Assembly (NCBI GenBank): GCA_944390085.1
Contig: CALXOT010000098.1
Coordinates: 1-37,796, forward strand
Source of the DNA: an uncultured Succinivibrionaceae bacterium
Lineage (GTDB): Bacteria > Pseudomonadota > Gammaproteobacteria > Enterobacterales > Succinivibrionaceae
DNA length: 37,796 bases
Direction: 5' to 3'
Positions 1 through 8,076 of this stretch are shown in pieces. The notes under the pieces were generated by a model. It worked only from the letters and a program-made list of their open reading frames with translations. It was not told the DNA's origin and did not search any database. Each line of letters starts with the position of its first letter. Within the stretch, counting starts at the first letter, position 1. A program made the position numbers and the translations under genes.

Positions 1-1
1 C

Positions 2-1084
2 CTGCTGCGTGACTTCATGCCGCAGGATCGCATTTACCGGGTGGGTGATGACGAATTTGCCGTGATCATGTTGAACCTTACCCGCCGGGACTTTGAAAAC
101 AAGTTGTTTTCAATCAGAAAAGCGCTCTCCGGCACTCATGGTTTTTCAGCGGCTGTAGGTGGCAGCTACAGCCCGAGCGGGGATGCTTACGCGACCTTTT
201 CGCTGGCGGAAACCCGCATGTTCAAGGATAAAAGCCGCTTTTACCTGCACTCGAACAATTTAAGCGGCAGCAAGCGCGAGCAGGACTTCCTGCGGGCACT
301 GGCCAGCCCTTCGGCGGTACGGGAACTGATTGATGCCGGAGCTTTTTACCCGGTACTGCAGCCCATCTTTGCCGACGGCGGCAAACGCATCATTGCAGCT
401 GAACTGCTCTGCCGCATGCGCATTAACGGCAAGGAAATCCCGCCTTGTGACTTTATCCCGCTGCTTGAATCCGTAAACCTCATCTATCTTATTGATCTGT
501 TTAATTTTGAACAACCCTGCCGGCAGTTAAACCGCTGGAAGGTGCTGCATATCCCCTGCTGTCCGCTGGGGATCAATTTATCCCGCCACACCGTGCTGCA
601 GAGCAATTTCTGTACCCGCCTGTGCCAGATAGCCGATGCCCATGGCACTGATCGCAAGATGCTGCACCTTGAGATCACAGAATCCGCCTCAGAGCAGGAT
701 CGCGCGGATCTGATCCGTACCGTGCGCACCCTGTCAGATGCAGGCTTCATTATTTCGGTGGATGATTTTGGCGTGGACTTTGCCAATTTAATCACTATTG
801 CCGATTTGCCGCTCAATATCCTCAAATACGATAAACGCATTGTCGATACCCTGCCAGACAGTCCCAAGATGCGCATGATCTTCCAAAGCTTCCAGCAGTT
901 ATGCGCCAGGCTTAAAGTTGAGACCATTGCCGAAGGAGTGGAACGTCCAGAACAGGCTGAACTGCTAAAGCGCCTGGGCTGCTACAACATGCAGGGCTTT
1001 TTGTTCAGCCGCCCGCTGCCCCTGCCGCAATTTGAACAGCTGATGCTGCTCAAAAACCAGGGCATCCCTTGCAAACACACCTGA
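2..1084 (+). CDS. GGDEF-EAL cyclic-di-GMP protein, 5' end outside window
   Basis: The reading frame is open to the left edge, so this is the C-terminal part of a longer protein; the ATG at 17 is internal. Aligned with the next gene, it starts just before the GGDEF signature, which reads GDDEF, so cyclase activity is doubtful. The EAL domain fills the rest. It has ELL in place of EAL, an INLS strand, ITE, a DDFG motif, the LKYDK lysine and AEGVE followed by a late QG motif. These metal- and substrate-binding positions are those expected of an active c-di-GMP phosphodiesterase. It is a close paralogue of the protein at 1301-3379 over its whole visible length, which indicates a tandem duplication. 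Phosphodiesterase activity is inferred from motifs only. Confidence 0.9.
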   Translation: MLRDFMPQDRIYRVGDDEFAVIMLNLTRRDFENKLFSIRKALSGTHGFSAAVGGSYSPSGDAYATFSLAETRMFKDKSRFYLHSNNLSGSKREQDFLRALASPSAVRELIDAGAFYPVLQPIFADGGKRIIAAELLCRMRINGKEIPPCDFIPLLESVNLIYLIDLFNFEQPCRQLNRWKVLHIPCCPLGINLSRHTVLQSNFCTRLCQIADAHGTDRKMLHLEITESASEQDRADLIRTVRTLSDAGFIISVDDFGVDFANLITIADLPLNILKYDKRIVDTLPDSPKMRMIFQSFQQLCARLKVETIAEGVERPEQAELLKRLGCYNMQGFLFSRPLPLPQFEQLMLLKNQGIPCKHT

Positions 1085-1239
1085 GCGTGCCCCTTATTTG
1101 CCCCCACTTTTGGTGCCGGATCATAATTTCTGGCATAACATTTTGTATTCCTGGCTCAAGGGAGTATGCTTATAACACGAGATTTCCCTTCCTACGCCTG
1201 TGGATAAAGGCGGACATAAACAGATCATTTGACAAAGAC

Positions 1240-1280
1240 TTCAGCTAAGGCCGGGTGGCTTGCGTCCCGCCTTAGCTGAA
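1240..1280 (+). promoter_or_regulatory. Long hairpin in the leader of the second GGDEF-EAL gene
   Basis: Arms TTCAGCTAAGG and CCTTAGCTGAA are perfect 11-bp complements. An inner CGGG/CCCG pairing extends them around a roughly 10-nt loop. The structure ends 20 nt before the start codon and is followed at once by the AGGAG ribosome-binding site at 1284-1288. It has no T-tract, so a simple terminator for the upstream gene is less likely than a leader structure affecting translation or mRNA stability. The remainder of the 1085-1300 gap shows no gene and no convincing promoter. Confidence 0.55.
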
Positions 1281-1300
1281 CGCAGGAGAGTGCGGCAAAC

Positions 1301-3379
1301 ATGGATTTTGCGTTTTTAGACGGGCTTACGGAATATGCCTATGTGGCAGTCCCGGCAAGCCTGGAGCTTATCTACCTCAATAAGCCCCTGCGCGAGCGTT
1401 TGGACCTACAGGCCAATTGCCCTGGTAAATGCTACGAAATCCTGCAATTGCGCCACAGCCCCTGTGAGCACTGTGCGGCCGCCAAAGCCCGGGATACCGA
1501 TTACAGCGACTGGCCGCACCGCATTGCGGCGCTTGCAGGCGACTTCATCATCCGCGACACCCTGATAGATAAAGACGGGCACAAACTCAGGCTGGCCTTA
1601 TGCTTTGAGCGCTCTGAACTGCTGGAGCATGCAGCCCTACCCCTAACCCGCTATGCCGGGCAGCTGATAAGCTGCAGCGTGGATGACTTTGATGCCACCA
1701 TTACCCGTCTGCTCAAAGACTTATGCCAGCGCTTTGAAGCCGAATATTGCTTTATCTGCGAGAACTTATCCGGCAGTGAGCTTATGGTCACCCAGCGCTC
1801 GGACAAAGAAAAGCCCTATTCGGTGCTTGACAGCCTGCGGGTCAATTCCGCCCTGCTGCGTGAACTTGAGCAAAGCTCCAGAGGAGATGAGCCCCTTTTT
1901 ATTTGCAGTACTGCTAACATTAAGGATAACTTACCCCGCCTGCACCGGCTGCTGATACAGACCTCCGTGCAAAACGCGCTGATCCTGCCCTTGCGCCGGG
2001 GCAACAGCCTGCTCGGCCTGATGTGCCTTATCAACCTGCGCAATACCGAGCTTGCCGGCTACTCCCTGCCTGCCCTCAAGTCAGTCGCCTCCTTTACTGC
2101 TGCCGCCATGTTCAGCAATACTCATGACAGCCGCAATACCCGCATCTCACGCGGCCAGGACGGGCTGTATTCGCGCAATAAGCTCACTACCGATCTGCGC
2201 CTGCTCTCGCAAACACCGCTAGGCTGCATCGTCGCTGATATCAACGGCCTCAAGGGGATCAATGAAGAACGGGGCATGGAAGCTGGCGACAATGCCATCA
2301 GCGACTGCATGTGCCTGCTGCGCGAATATCTGCCGGACGATCGGATTTACCGGGTAGGTGACGATGAGTTTGCCGTGATCCTGCTTAATTTAAGCCGCCG
2401 TGAATTTGAAAACCGGCTGTTTTCAGTGCGCCAGGCGCTGTCCGGCACCCACGGTTTTTCTGCCTCGGTAGGCGGTTGCTATGAGCCTGGCGGGGATGCC
2501 AATGCCGCCTTTGCCAGTGCCGAAAAATACATGACCCGGGATAAAAGCCGTTTCTACCTGCAGATGAAATCCTTTGAATTTGCAGGTGGCAAACGCTCGC
2601 AGGAATATCTGCGCATCCTGTCCCGGCCTTCGACGGTACAGGATCTGCTGGACTCTGGCTCCTTTTACTCAGTGATCCAGCCCATCTATGCGGCAAACGG
2701 CAGGAATCTCATTGCAGCTGAGGTGCTGTGCCGCCTGCGGCTTCACGGCAAGGAAGTGTCACCTACAGACTTTATCCCGCTGCTTGAAACTGCCAACCTT
2801 ATCTACAAGATAGATTTATTTAACTTTGCAGAATCCTGCAAGAAACTCTCCCGCTGGCAACAGGAGGGCAGATCCTGCTGCCCGCTGTGCATCAACCTGT
2901 CCCGCCACAGTGTATTGCAGCATAATTTCTGCGCCAAACTGTGCGATCTTGCCGATCAGTATGGTATCAGGAGATCACTCTTTCATCTGGAGCTCACCGA
3001 AACCGTGGCCGAGCGCGATCGGGCCGAACTGATTGAAGCAGCGCGGGATCTGTCGCAGGCTGGATTCCTGCTCTCGGTGGATGACTTTGGGGTGGATTAT
3101 GCCAATCTGATCACCATCGCCGATCTGCCGCTTAAGATCCTCAAATACGACAAGCGCATTGTGGACACCCTGCAGGACAATCCCAAGATGCAGCTTATCT
3201 TCAAAAGCTTCCAGAAACTGTGCGAGGAGCTTAATGTAGAGACCATTGCCGAAGGGGTGGAGCGCGACGATCAGGTAAAGCTGCTCAACAGTCTGGGCTG
3301 TCACAATATGCAGGGCTTTTACTTCAGCCGCCCCCTGCCACCTGCACAATTTGAGCAACTGTTAACTATCAGGGATTAA
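1301..3379 (+). CDS. PAS-GAF-GGDEF-EAL cyclic-di-GMP turnover protein
   Basis: This is a 692-residue cytoplasmic protein with no membrane segment. Residues 1-110 look like a PAS domain with the cysteine pattern CPGKCY...SPCEHC. Residues about 130-270 form a GAF-like sensor. A GGDEF domain follows, with signature GDDEF near residue 353; the second glycine is replaced, so it may bind nucleotide or regulate rather than synthesise c-di-GMP. The EAL domain, about 455-690, has EVL near 474, INLS, LTE, VDDFG near 594, LKYDK and AEGVE near 651. All conserved catalytic positions I can check are present. The start is ATG with AGGAG 12 nt upstream. It probably hydrolyses c-di-GMP in response to a cytoplasmic signal. 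Any link to the neighbouring T3SS is only suggested by location. Confidence 0.92.
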   Translation: MDFAFLDGLTEYAYVAVPASLELIYLNKPLRERLDLQANCPGKCYEILQLRHSPCEHCAAAKARDTDYSDWPHRIAALAGDFIIRDTLIDKDGHKLRLALCFERSELLEHAALPLTRYAGQLISCSVDDFDATITRLLKDLCQRFEAEYCFICENLSGSELMVTQRSDKEKPYSVLDSLRVNSALLRELEQSSRGDEPLFICSTANIKDNLPRLHRLLIQTSVQNALILPLRRGNSLLGLMCLINLRNTELAGYSLPALKSVASFTAAAMFSNTHDSRNTRISRGQDGLYSRNKLTTDLRLLSQTPLGCIVADINGLKGINEERGMEAGDNAISDCMCLLREYLPDDRIYRVGDDEFAVILLNLSRREFENRLFSVRQALSGTHGFSASVGGCYEPGGDANAAFASAEKYMTRDKSRFYLQMKSFEFAGGKRSQEYLRILSRPSTVQDLLDSGSFYSVIQPIYAANGRNLIAAEVLCRLRLHGKEVSPTDFIPLLETANLIYKIDLFNFAESCKKLSRWQQEGRSCCPLCINLSRHSVLQHNFCAKLCDLADQYGIRRSLFHLELTETVAERDRAELIEAARDLSQAGFLLSVDDFGVDYANLITIADLPLKILKYDKRIVDTLQDNPKMQLIFKSFQKLCEELNVETIAEGVERDDQVKLLNSLGCHNMQGFYFSRPLPPAQFEQLLTIRD

Positions 3380-3458
3380 GGTATTGCCTGAAACAGGGCT
3401 GACGGCATTTTACCCATGCTGCTTGAGCATGTAACCTGCCGCTGTCATGCCTCTTACG

Positions 3459-3490
3459 TAAAAGGCCGCCTGCAGCTTAACTGCAGGCCA
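3459..3490 (-). terminator. Rho-independent terminator at the end of the T3SS operon
   Basis: On the minus strand, GCCTGCAG and CTGCAGGC form a perfect 8-bp stem with a 5-nt TTAAG loop, followed by GGCC and a short TTTT run. It lies about 70 bp past the stop of the last minus-strand gene. It is probably the end of the long operon starting at 23945. The rest of the gap 3380-3562 shows no gene. Confidence 0.6.
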
Positions 3491-3562
3491 GCCTCAGCAT
3501 ATGCACAAGGCAGTCATGGCCCGGGACTGCCTTAGCCCCATGACCTGTCCGCAAGCTTATAC

Positions 3563-4039
3563 TTACACTGACAGCCCGCCAAAAGGACTGAAGGCATTAA
3601 AAGGAAGATTCGGCGTGCCACTACTGTCAGCCCCGGCCTCCGGCTGTGCGCTGCCCCCAAACTTTGCCTTCCAGAACACTACCTGCCCCAAAAAACCGTT
3701 GATGGCTTGTTCAAACAGCCCGAAATCAGCAAATTCCCCGTTAAAGCGTTTCCATAAATACAGCGTACCGTCCTGCGGGTTAATGCCAAAAGCAGCCCCG
3801 GCAGTGGCACTGCCTAAAAAGGAATCCGTCAGTAACTGTTTTAAGGTTTCTGCCTCCCAGAAATCTGATTTAAGCCCTAAAGGGGCATACAGCAGCAAGG
3901 CCTGATCCTCTGCATCCTCAGCAAAAGTCACTTCATGCTCATTGTCAAATTTCAGTGAACACTGCCCGTTTTCATCCAGGCGCAGATCATCAATGCCGGT
4001 GACGGCACTTAGTTCATTTAATAAAGCTTGTATATTCAT
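3563..4039 (-). CDS. Class I (CesT-type) type III secretion chaperone
   Basis: This small acidic protein of 158 residues begins MNIQALLNEL and has the alternating helix-strand pattern of the Tir chaperone/CesT family: an N-terminal helix, a hydrophobic strand giving ALLLYAPLGL, then central strands and a helix (EQAINGFLGQ). The C-terminal 30 residues are a Gly/Pro/Ser tail that goes beyond the usual core. It is the last gene of the operon and directly follows the 1192-residue candidate effector. Dedicated class I chaperones are usually encoded next to the effector they hold partly unfolded for SctN, so that protein is its likely client. CAGGA lies 9 nt before the ATG. Family assignment is by fold-like sequence pattern and context. 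Confidence 0.8.
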   Translation of the reverse strand: MNIQALLNELSAVTGIDDLRLDENGQCSLKFDNEHEVTFAEDAEDQALLLYAPLGLKSDFWEAETLKQLLTDSFLGSATAGAAFGINPQDGTLYLWKRFNGEFADFGLFEQAINGFLGQVVFWKAKFGGSAQPEAGADSSGTPNLPFNAFSPFGGLSV

Positions 4040-4059
4040 AGTAAAAAATCCTGATCAGG

Positions 4060-4083
4060 CCAGGCAGCCTGCAGGCTGCCTGG
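4060..4083 (-). repeat. 24-bp perfect palindrome between effector and chaperone genes
   Basis: The two halves CCAGGCAGCCTG and CAGGCTGCCTGG are exact complements. In the minus-strand transcript this gives a strong loopless cruciform or hairpin just after the effector stop. It is followed by a second small palindrome, CCTGATCAGG, and a run of six T before the chaperone start. It could be an attenuator or mRNA-processing site that sets the effector/chaperone ratio. Confidence 0.55.
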
Positions 4084-4104
4084 CAATTTCAATTAACACA
4101 GAGC

Positions 4105-7100
4105 TTAACGGTAATACTTGCTCAACACCGGGAAGAGCTGGGGATTGAGCTTGATCACCCCTTCAATATATTGCACTAGATCTTCATTACCGATGGCACG
4201 CTGCGCAGCAGTTTCCGCTGCCACCCGGGCCTTGAGCTGATTGAATTTCTCCATCACGGCCTCCGGATCGGAGCTTGACATAGCCTCAACCTGCAGCTGA
4301 TTCATCTCCTCGCGGTGAGCTGCGGCCGGCGAGGTCAGGGTCTGCAGCAGCTTGGCCTCCTTGGCCAGTTCCTGACGCATTTTGTTATCCCCGGTATAGA
4401 ACTTATCCCCGCATTTAAAGGTATCCTTTAAGAAGGGCAGTTTGTCGGGATCAAACTCCTGCGTCCTGCCGATATCCAGGGAGTCTGCCGACTGCATCAC
4501 CATGGCCTCCACTGTCTGGCCGCTGTGTCCGTCAATCTGCTTCTTGACTTCAGTTTCATATGCAGCTCCCATGGAGTCAGCCCCGTACTGACGCTGCATA
4601 TTCGTCACCGTCAGATTGGCACTGTCAGCCTCCCATAAGTCCCGGCCGTTGGCCTGCCGTCCCATATCGTGACCGGAAATGCCGCACAGCACTGCGGTCT
4701 GATCCACAGGAATCCCCTTTTCCTGCAGGATATTGGACATGGCGGTGGCATAGATGAAGGATCTGATCACATGATTGCGCCCATGCACGGCGTTATCGCG
4801 GTCAAAAGTATTTTCATGCTGCTGATAGGCAGGCAGGGTATCGACCAAAAACTGCCGGCGCTGTGCCAGATTCTGCGGCATGCGCTCAGGATGACTGGCC
4901 ACCGGGAAGGTCTGATATTGGGCAGGAGCTCCGCTGAAAGGATGTTTGGCATTGATTTCAGCCATGGCATGCGGGAAATTGTCCTGGATCTTATTGCGCA
5001 GCTCAGGCTCCATCTGCTCATAGGAACGCAGATCCTTGGGCAGGAAGTCCACCTCCTCGCCTACTTCCTTACCGGCACTCATGTGCAGGAAGTTGTAACA
5101 ACTGACCACCGAGGACATCACCTGGAAATCCCGGTTACCCGGGATCCCGTCAAAAGGATCTGACAGCTTGCTGCAAACTCCAAAATATTCACGGGTCTCA
5201 GGCTGATCCACCAGATCATACACGGCCTGCATATCCATGCCAGAAGTGCGCAAGAAGGCCGTGCTCAGGAAAGCGGTACGATTAAGTTCCGTATATTTGT
5301 CATCCGGCTCCGCCTTTTTATTAATTGAGCGGTAATAAGTGCCGCAGGCCTCGTCCGTTTCACGGAATGCGGTTGTTAATGCATCCTGCACCTGTTTGCT
5401 GTCAGCCCCGCTCTCCACCAGATTCTGGATCACTTCACTATGGTGCATCGCCTGGTTGTACAGCATCTTCATCTCATTGGGATCTCTGAGCGTCCTGGCG
5501 CTTAAAACCCATTCGGTGAAAGCCTGCTTCTGCTCCGGGGTCTTAAACTCCAGTTGATTTAACTCCCGCATTAAGGCAGATTTTTCCTTGACCGCACTCA
5601 GCACTGCCTTGTCAAAGCAGTTGTTAATCAGCATCTCTTCGGTCAGGTTCCGGCCATCGGGATGCCTTAAGGCCTCATTCACCTCCTGGGCAAACTTGGC
5701 CTTGACATATTGTAAGGCTGCTCCTTTAAGCGGCTGTTCCCCGCCAAAGGGAGATAGGATGCTTGAATTGCTGGCAGTCCTTTCCGCAATTTTCTGCATC
5801 AAGGCTTCATCAGAACCGGCAATGCGATCACGTTCAGCAGTGACCTCCGCCTGATCAAGGTGCGAGGCCGCATACAGATTGCCAGACTCTTTTGCCTGAT
5901 CGACCCCTTCTGAAGTCTGCAGCATTTCAGGTTCGCCAAATAGAGTGATTTTGACCCCGTGCTCCTGTCCCCACTGATTTAATTTTTGCATGTTCTGAGG
6001 ACTTAATTCATCGATATGGATGCGGATTTCAGCCACATCCCGATCTAAGATCAGCGGGCCTTGTACCTGCGCTTCCACATAATTGGCAGAAGTGATGACG
6101 GCCCGATCATTTCCGCCTTCACGGTGCTTTAAGGCAGCATTGGCCAGCTGCATGTTGTCTATCGGGCTGAAGCGGGTCAACAGGCTTTCTATATTGTCGT
6201 AAGTTGCAGTTACCCCGCGGTTAGCCTCCGCATCAGCAAAAGTCTTGATGCCTAAGGCCTGCAGCAGGATAAGATCATCCTTCGGCAGCAGCTCCTTAAA
6301 CTCATCCAGAGCCTCAATATCCCTGGCGGTGACCGGGTCCTTGTTCATAAGTCCCTGCAGGTGGTTTTCAAAAGCAGTACGCAGCGGATTGGGGAAAGTC
6401 GAAGGATCGGTAAGCTTTGCCACTGTGTCGGCAGAAAACTTGCCCTTGCCCTCCCCGGCAAAACCCGGGATCAACTCAAAGAAGGTATTGATCCGCCCCT
6501 GATCGACCTTCAGGTTTATGCCAAAGAAAGTATCATCAATGGTATAAGTGGCACGCCTTGCCACCTCCGGCTTTAACACCACCACCGCCCCGCCGTAAAA
6601 GCCGGCAGCGCCGCGCACATTTTTAGTCGGATTTAAGGCCGCATAAATCGGGCGCTCATTGGGATCTATCTGCCTGCCTTCAAGTTCCGGGAACAGCGCT
6701 TTTTCAGTGGCATCACGGCGCATCATGTAACCGCTCGACAGGGTATCTTGGTACTCTTCATTGCCCTCCTGCACCAGATGATGGGCGTTCTTCCACGGTT
6801 CTGATGAATCATCCAGGCGATCCAGCAGCCGGTCGACATTGACATTCATGGTAAGTTCTGAAGAACGCAGGATGTCTCCCATTTCCCGCGGGGCAATACC
6901 CTGCACCCCGCGTGAGGACAGCTTCTGCGTAAGTTCGGTCTCTGCCCTGGCCTTCCTTACATTGCTGTGCACGTCCGCAAGCACCAGAGACTCTAAATTG
7001 GCAGAGCTGATGTCATGCTCATAATGCACCCTGCCCCCACCGCTGTGCTCTCCCAACGGATCAGTTGCAGACTGATACATTTCAGACAAGGGTGTTACCT

Positions 7101-7683
7101 GTGCGGCAATGTCCGGATTGCGCCCTACGGCCACCCGGTTGCCCACTTCAACTAACAACAAGGCCTCAAAATTCATCAGATTGGCCAGGGCAGCCTTGGC
7201 ATCGGCATTACCCATGGCAGCCTCATGCTGCAGCGCCGACTTGAGCAGTGCTGTATCTGCAGAATTAATCCCCTGATAGGCAGCAGCCAGTTCTGCATTG
7301 CTCATTCTTTCAACCTGCGGTGCCATGGCAGCCAGAGCTTCCTGATCCATCTGTGCTTTGCTCAAACCAGGGTGTAAGCTCATATGCCGGTCCAGATGCA
7401 GCTGGAAGGTCTTGAGGTCCTGCAGCAGAGCTTTGGCATCTAATTTGCAGGTCAGCGCCTGCCCCAAGGCCGAGGCATTGCTGGCCATACCGGATCTGGC
7501 ACTTTCTATCTTGGTTGCAGTCCTGAATCCCTGGAACGGCACTTTATTGGTCTTAATGTCCTGCAAATTGATGGCAGGGCCGTCTCCTATCTGCACCGTA
7601 TGCGCACCCATGGTACCTACGGTGGACTGAGTCTGCTGGGTCTGAGTCATCCCGGAACGGGAAATACCACTTACATCTGTCAT
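4105..7683 (-). CDS. Candidate T3SS effector: DUF3626-like region plus SidE/Dup-like HD phosphodiesterase domain
   Basis: This is a 1192-residue soluble protein with no membrane segment, the largest gene here. Residues 1-30 are rich in Ser, Thr and Gln, as in T3SS export signals. Residues 60-200 are helical and could hold the chaperone-binding part. Residues about 270-570 recall the DUF3626 family: LTMNVNVDRLL near 274, RPIYAALN near 344, VVVLKPEVARRATYT near 370 and NYVEAQVQGPL with Glu537. The Arg, Thr and Glu pattern is suggestive of an ADP-ribosyltransferase fold, but I have not proved this. Near the C terminus, HGRNHVIR (His967, His971), GHDMGR (His1005, Asp1006) and LWEADSA (1016-1022) resemble the HD-like phosphodiesterase of Legionella SidE and DupA/DupB. 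AAGGTGG precedes the ATG. It sits between the SctN region and a CesT-type chaperone, which supports secretion. Domain names come from recalled family patterns. Confidence 0.7.
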   Translation of the reverse strand: MTDVSGISRSGMTQTQQTQSTVGTMGAHTVQIGDGPAINLQDIKTNKVPFQGFRTATKIESARSGMASNASALGQALTCKLDAKALLQDLKTFQLHLDRHMSLHPGLSKAQMDQEALAAMAPQVERMSNAELAAAYQGINSADTALLKSALQHEAAMGNADAKAALANLMNFEALLLVEVGNRVAVGRNPDIAAQVTPLSEMYQSATDPLGEHSGGGRVHYEHDISSANLESLVLADVHSNVRKARAETELTQKLSSRGVQGIAPREMGDILRSSELTMNVNVDRLLDRLDDSSEPWKNAHHLVQEGNEEYQDTLSSGYMMRRDATEKALFPELEGRQIDPNERPIYAALNPTKNVRGAAGFYGGAVVVLKPEVARRATYTIDDTFFGINLKVDQGRINTFFELIPGFAGEGKGKFSADTVAKLTDPSTFPNPLRTAFENHLQGLMNKDPVTARDIEALDEFKELLPKDDLILLQALGIKTFADAEANRGVTATYDNIESLLTRFSPIDNMQLANAALKHREGGNDRAVITSANYVEAQVQGPLILDRDVAEIRIHIDELSPQNMQKLNQWGQEHGVKITLFGEPEMLQTSEGVDQAKESGNLYAASHLDQAEVTAERDRIAGSDEALMQKIAERTASNSSILSPFGGEQPLKGAALQYVKAKFAQEVNEALRHPDGRNLTEEMLINNCFDKAVLSAVKEKSALMRELNQLEFKTPEQKQAFTEWVLSARTLRDPNEMKMLYNQAMHHSEVIQNLVESGADSKQVQDALTTAFRETDEACGTYYRSINKKAEPDDKYTELNRTAFLSTAFLRTSGMDMQAVYDLVDQPETREYFGVCSKLSDPFDGIPGNRDFQVMSSVVSCYNFLHMSAGKEVGEEVDFLPKDLRSYEQMEPELRNKIQDNFPHAMAEINAKHPFSGAPAQYQTFPVASHPERMPQNLAQRRQFLVDTLPAYQQHENTFDRDNAVHGRNHVIRSFIYATAMSNILQEKGIPVDQTAVLCGISGHDMGRQANGRDLWEADSANLTVTNMQRQYGADSMGAAYETEVKKQIDGHSGQTVEAMVMQSADSLDIGRTQEFDPDKLPFLKDTFKCGDKFYTGDNKMRQELAKEAKLLQTLTSPAAAHREEMNQLQVEAMSSSDPEAVMEKFNQLKARVAAETAAQRAIGNEDLVQYIEGVIKLNPQLFPVLSKYYR

Positions 7684-7775
7684 AACTGTTCCACCTTATG
7701 TAATTTTCATCACTTATTAAAACAAAACCTGTTTTTGTCAGCTGACGCCACCTGCCAGGCAAGCTTGCGCTGAAC
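7684..7775 (-). promoter_or_regulatory. Gap upstream of the effector, possible extra promoter
   Basis: This 92-bp spacer is long for the otherwise packed operon. On the minus strand it holds CTGACA (near 7738-7743), then an AT-rich stretch containing TAATAA about 16 nt later, followed by the AAGGTGG ribosome-binding site of the effector. The -10 match is poor, so a separate effector promoter is only possible. Confidence 0.25.
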
Positions 7776-8067
7776 TTATGCATCCTCAGATGGCTGCCCT
7801 GCAGCAGCCGGAGCTGTTTTGCCAGGAGTTTCCCGGTGCTTGTGCTCCAATTCCTCTGTAAGCCTGGCAAGCTCAGCTTCAAGCTGCAAAGCCCGATCTC
7901 CTGCCTGCTGCTGCCGGCACTTCCCGCACCATGCAGACAAGCTTGACAAAGCTAAGCGTCCAGCCACTATTGCCGCTGTTATCAGCAGCGGAGGGATTTA
8001 TAGCATCAAGGCTTCCTGCGCTGAGCCCTGAGGCCGCCGCACTGGCCCTTACCAGGTTCTCAATCAT
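7776..8067 (-). pseudogene. Small frameshifted gene, possible one-TM coiled-coil protein
   Basis: An ATG at 8067, 10 bp past the sctN stop, begins a frame MIENLVRASAAASG that looks coding for about 22 residues and then becomes atypical. In the next frame, open from a TAA near 7998, a hydrophobic stretch (LLITAAIVAGRLALSS) is followed by a charged heptad-like helix (QLEAELARLTEELEHK) and a Pro/Ala-rich end at 7776. The two halves join as one small membrane protein if the frame shifts around 7990-8003. The second frame alone has only a GTG at 7967 without a visible ribosome-binding site. I do not recognise a family. A true frameshift, a sequencing error or programmed shifting are all possible. 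Confidence 0.4.
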
Positions 8068-8076
8068 CGTTATTTC

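Noticed and set aside
1229..1257. TTGACA at 1229 as the -35 of the second GGDEF-EAL gene
   Set aside because: The position 17 bp downstream (CGGGTG region) has no -10 box, and it lies within the leader hairpin.
3501..3905. Plus-strand frame opposite the CesT-type chaperone
   Set aside because: It is antisense to a gene with clear family pattern and operon context.
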